NCBI GenBank assembly: GCA_045580105.1
Contig: JAZNNH010000051.1
Span: 1-7,991, forward strand
DNA: 7,991 bases
Direction: 5' to 3'
DNA from: RGIG5579 sp045580105
GTDB taxonomy: Bacteria > Bacillota > Clostridia > Oscillospirales > SIG627
Shown: positions 6,161-7,991 of the stretch, piece after piece
Position numbering within the stretch: the first letter of the stretch is position 1
Layout: every line of letters begins with the position of its first letter
Program-made: the position numbers and the translations under genes
The notes under the pieces: model-generated
The model's input: only the letters and a program-made list of their open reading frames with translations
Database searches by the model: none
What the model was told of the DNA's origin: nothing

Positions 6161-7476
6161 TTCAGTAAAGTTTCAAGTTGATCCAGAAGCGTGATCGTGC
6201 TTTCCAAGGCGTATACCGGACAGCCCAACGCATCGCGAAGCTGATCGAGCGTTAAGTCATCCAAAAAGCGATCGCGTTCGTGCCGTAGTGCAACGGCAGG
6301 GAAAAAGAGGATTTCCGGCTTCTGTTTTTTGATCTGTTCCAATAAGTCGCTGCCGCAGATGAGCCCTGCCACGGTCACGGTTTCTCCGAAAAAGTGATTG
6401 GGGATGGCAACGGTGCTCAATCGAACCGACGGAAGCTTTTCCATGATTTTGTCGCAAACTTCACGAATGTAGCTTTCTGCGGCAAAGCCCGTAGCAACGG
6501 TGATGGAAAGGGGTTTTTTGGGGAGTTTTTTCAAGGAGCCCTCTTCCCAGCGCCATTCCAGTTCCGAAAGAAATTCTTCCCGATCGTTGCGAATCAGCCC
6601 CACGCCGTTGTCCAGCTGCGGATAACCGTCGTACGCTTCTTCGGGGGGGAAGGGGAGCTTAGCGGCAAGATAGAATTCGTCTGCCGCATACACCAGATGC
6701 GTGTCGTATTTTTTCATAAATTCTTCCCCGAACGCCTCCACAATCTCGATCACTTCTTTTGCGGATTGCATTTGATAGGGGGGGATGAAGGGAAGACCTT
6801 CGCGATGCTTTGTCAGCCCTGCCGGAACGACGGCAATGCTCTCAAGCGCGGGATAATATGCTTCCAAGTCCCGTATGGTGCGGCGCAGCTCCTGTCCGTC
6901 GTTGATGCCGCAGCAGGAAACGATCTGACAGTTGATGCGAATACCGCCGTCTTTTAAGATTTGAAGCTGATGTAAAATGCGATCGGCTCTGGGATTGCCC
7001 AGCATTTTCACACGCAAAGAGGGGTTTGTGGTATGAACCGATACGTTCACAGGGCTCATACGCATATCCACGATTCGCTTCAATTCCTTGTCCGAAACGT
7101 TGGTCAGCGTGACGTAATTTCCCATCAAAAAGGAAAGTCGGGTGTCGTCGTCCTTAAAATAGATGGTGTCGCGCATACCGCATGGGTTTTGATCCACAAA
7201 GCAAAAAATGCAGTTGTTGGCACAGCGCCGCTTCTGATCCATCAAAAAGGTTTCAAAGTCCAAACCGATGTCGTCGTAGCGCCCTTTTTGGATGGTCACG
7301 TCAAAGCATTTGCCTTGGCGTTCCAGCGTGAGGGTAATGCGCTCTTCCGTGAGAAAAAAACGGTAATCCAGAACGTCCTTGATCGGATGCGAATCAATCG
7401 CGATCAGCTTATCGTTCGCCTGAATCCCGGCTCTTTGCGCCGCAGATGCCGTTTCGACCGCTTGAATGACGACCAT
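6151..7476 (-). CDS. PDZ-containing radical SAM protein, DUF512 family
   Basis: The 441-residue protein has a degenerate PDZ-like N-terminus (about 1-60; ASAAQRAGIQANDKLIAIDS at 10-29 is the ligand-loop region typical of PDZ). A radical-SAM core follows with the cluster motif CANNCIFC (Cys85, Cys89, Cys92) and the family stretch FVDQNP at 93-98. DDDTRLSFLMGNYVTLTN lies at 109-126. SVHTTNP (146-152), PAGLTKHREGL (218-228), DEFY (266-269) and the C-terminal FFGETVTVAGLICGSDL (362-378) are hallmarks of the DUF512 family. A radical-SAM [4Fe-4S] cluster and SAM cleavage are expected; the substrate is unknown. I chose ATG 7476 because AAAGGAGAGG precedes it by 4 bases and because the PDZ part begins there. 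The open frame extends 70 codons further upstream, but that stretch is low-complexity read-through of the hairpin region. The gene is coupled to der. Confidence 0.93.
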   Translation of the reverse strand: MVVIQAVETASAAQRAGIQANDKLIAIDSHPIKDVLDYRFFLTEERITLTLERQGKCFDVTIQKGRYDDIGLDFETFLMDQKRRCANNCIFCFVDQNPCGMRDTIYFKDDDTRLSFLMGNYVTLTNVSDKELKRIVDMRMSPVNVSVHTTNPSLRVKMLGNPRADRILHQLQILKDGGIRINCQIVSCCGINDGQELRRTIRDLEAYYPALESIAVVPAGLTKHREGLPFIPPYQMQSAKEVIEIVEAFGEEFMKKYDTHLVYAADEFYLAAKLPFPPEEAYDGYPQLDNGVGLIRNDREEFLSELEWRWEEGSLKKLPKKPLSITVATGFAAESYIREVCDKIMEKLPSVRLSTVAIPNHFFGETVTVAGLICGSDLLEQIKKQKPEILFFPAVALRHERDRFLDDLTLDQLRDALGCPVYALESTITLLDQLETLLNGR

Positions 7477-7490
7477 AATACCTCTCCTTT
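7474..7490 (-). promoter_or_regulatory. Ribosome binding site fixing the DUF512 start
   Basis: AAAGGAGAGG (7490-7481) lies four bases before the ATG at 7476, with AAGGAG at a 7-base spacing. It selects this start over any earlier one in the longer open frame, which would have to read through the two hairpins. Confidence 0.85.
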
Positions 7491-7512
7491 TTTTGAATTT
7501 TTCCGAAAAATG

Positions 7513-7568
7513 AAAAAAGATATATCTCAGGCACCAAACCCTTTCGGCTATGCCAAAGACATATCTTT
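7513..7568 (-). terminator. Terminator- or attenuator-like hairpin between rpmF and the DUF512 gene
   Basis: On the minus strand AAAGATATGTC (7568-7558) pairs with GATATATCTTT (7526-7516), giving 11 pairs with one G-T wobble. The 3' arm runs straight into a run of six T (7518-7513). The enclosed 31 bases can fold further: either GGC-ATA-GCC extended by CTTT/AAAG, or GGCA/TGCC enclosing a CC-GAAA-GG tetraloop hairpin. The stem base is AT-rich, so termination may be partial. It could end the YceD-L32 transcript, or act as a regulated leader of the DUF512-der operon. Confidence 0.55.
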
Positions 7569-7583
7569 CTGTGCCGTTATAGA

Positions 7584-7609
7584 GTTTCCGCCGAGCAAGC
7601 GGCGGAAAC
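7584..7609 (-). other. Perfect GC-rich hairpin after rpmF, no T-tract
   Basis: A 10-base-pair perfect inverted repeat (GTTTCCGCCG at 7584-7593 with CGGCGGAAAC at 7600-7609) encloses a 6-base loop. It begins 22 bases after the rpmF stop on the minus strand. Neither side has a T-run, so it is not a standard intrinsic terminator. It may protect the 3' end of rpmF mRNA, be an RNA processing site, or form part of the leader structure of the next gene. Confidence 0.6.
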
Positions 7610-7631
7610 CGGGAAACGAGCAATGGACAAA

Positions 7632-7814
7632 TCAGTCTTCGATTTTGATGACTTCTTTGCCGTCTTTCTGTCCGCACTCGGAGCAAACTCTGTTATGGAG
7701 ATTGTATGCACCGCAGTTGGGGCATTTTTGCAGAGTGGGCTGTTCCAATTTCCATACGCTGGAGCGTCTGGAATTCTTTCTTGCTTTGGATGTTTTACGC
7801 TTCGGTACTGCCAT
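7632..7814 (-). CDS. rpmF: 50S ribosomal protein L32 (zinc-binding type)
   Basis: L32 is a small protein of the large ribosomal subunit. The 60-residue product begins with the invariant MAVPKRKTSK, continues with the basic RNA-binding stretch through residue 30, and has the zinc ribbon Cys31-X2-Cys34 and Cys44-X2-Cys47 (CPNCG, CSECG). All four cysteines are kept, so this is the zinc-binding form and not a cysteine-free paralogue. Length matches the family (56-60). The ATG has GGGAGGTG with GGAGG 9 bases upstream. The DUF177 gene lies 43 bases upstream; yceD-rpmF pairing is very widely conserved. The fatty-acid gene plsX, which often follows rpmF, is not here. Confidence 0.98.
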   Translation of the reverse strand: MAVPKRKTSKARKNSRRSSVWKLEQPTLQKCPNCGAYNLHNRVCSECGQKDGKEVIKIED

Positions 7815-7857
7815 GTTATCGCACCTCCCAATTCTTTATTGCACCGTAAAAGGTTTT

Positions 7858-7991
7858 TTATTTGTCTTTGAAAAAGTCCGCAAGACCCGCAAGTCTGGGA
7901 TCAATTTCTTTGTGGTCGCATTCGCAATCACCCTGATTCAAGTCCTTTCCGCACTTGGGACAAAGTCCCTTGCAATCCTCGCGGCAAAGCA
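7858..7991 (-). CDS. yceD: DUF177 (YceD-type) protein, C-terminal part; runs off the right edge
   Basis: Only the last 43 codons and the TAA stop (7860-7858) are inside the window. The visible peptide starts LCREDCKGLCPKCGKDLN and ends LAGLADFFKDK. The spacing C-X3-C-X3-C-X2-C, followed by a C-E-C pair, is the conserved C-terminal cysteine cluster of DUF177 proteins, probably a metal site. The DPRLAGL(xx)F ending is also typical. DUF177/YceD (YlbN in Bacillus) is linked to ribosomal RNA or large-subunit accumulation in plants and E. coli and nearly always precedes rpmF, as here. The start, and the promoter of the whole operon, lie beyond the window. Confidence 0.9.
   Translation of the reverse strand, partial: LCREDCKGLCPKCGKDLNQGDCECDHKEIDPRLAGLADFFKDK

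Noticed and set aside
5114..6181. Long plus-strand open frame opposite der (355 codons)
   Set aside because: It is a shadow of der. There is no Shine-Dalgarno before its start, no recognisable domain, and the minus-strand frame is an unmistakable complete Der protein.
7525..7535. Plus-strand TCTCAGGCA resembling the 3' end of a glycine riboswitch aptamer
   Set aside because: The matching 5' GGAGAG half and core motifs are absent, and no plus-strand gene follows that it could control.
7477..7686. 70-codon upstream extension of the DUF512 frame
   Set aside because: It reads through both hairpins and into the rpmF 3' end, resembles no domain, and a strong Shine-Dalgarno marks the ATG at 7476.
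7632..7814. Possibility that L32 here is the zinc-free paralogue made under zinc starvation
   Set aside because: All four zinc-ligand cysteines (31, 34, 44, 47) are present, and the gene is in the normal yceD-rpmF position.

Overview
The window comes from a spore-forming member of the Bacillota, most likely a Clostridia-type anaerobe. The reasons are a clear spoIIR sporulation gene, the firmicute gene string rpmF / DUF512 radical-SAM gene / der / plsY, a DUF362-ferredoxin gene of a kind common in anaerobes, strong AGGAGG-type ribosome binding sites before most genes, and mid-range base composition. I cannot name a genus. All nine genes lie on the minus strand, so the reading order is from high coordinates to low. 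Coding density is very high and no gap exceeds about 155 bases.

Reading from the right edge: the last 43 codons of a DUF177 (YceD-type) gene; rpmF (ribosomal protein L32, four-cysteine zinc type); a 155-base gap holding two hairpins, the second shaped like an intrinsic terminator or attenuator; a PDZ plus radical-SAM DUF512 protein; der (tandem GTPase of 50S ribosome assembly), whose Shine-Dalgarno overlaps the DUF512 stop; plsY (acyl-phosphate:glycerol-3-phosphate acyltransferase), joined to der by an ATGA overlap; a DUF362 protein with two C-terminal 4Fe-4S motifs, joined to plsY by another ATGA overlap; and ispE (CDP-ME kinase of the MEP isoprenoid pathway). A textbook intrinsic terminator closes this group. 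After it come spoIIR, with a candidate promoter overlapping that terminator, and a membrane-anchored WG-repeat-like protein of unknown role with its own good sigma-A promoter.

The long group is a housekeeping operon for ribosome assembly (L32, Der, possibly DUF512) and for membrane lipid and isoprenoid precursors (PlsY, IspE). The DUF362 iron-sulfur protein sits where many Bacillota carry gpsA after plsY. SpoIIR is the secreted forespore signal that leads to activation of sigma-E in the mother cell. I see no mobile element, CRISPR array, tRNA, rRNA or phage gene, and I did not find a clear new biological system. The most interesting non-coding signals are the structured leader before the DUF512 gene and the arrangement in which the ispE terminator overlaps a possible spoIIR promoter.
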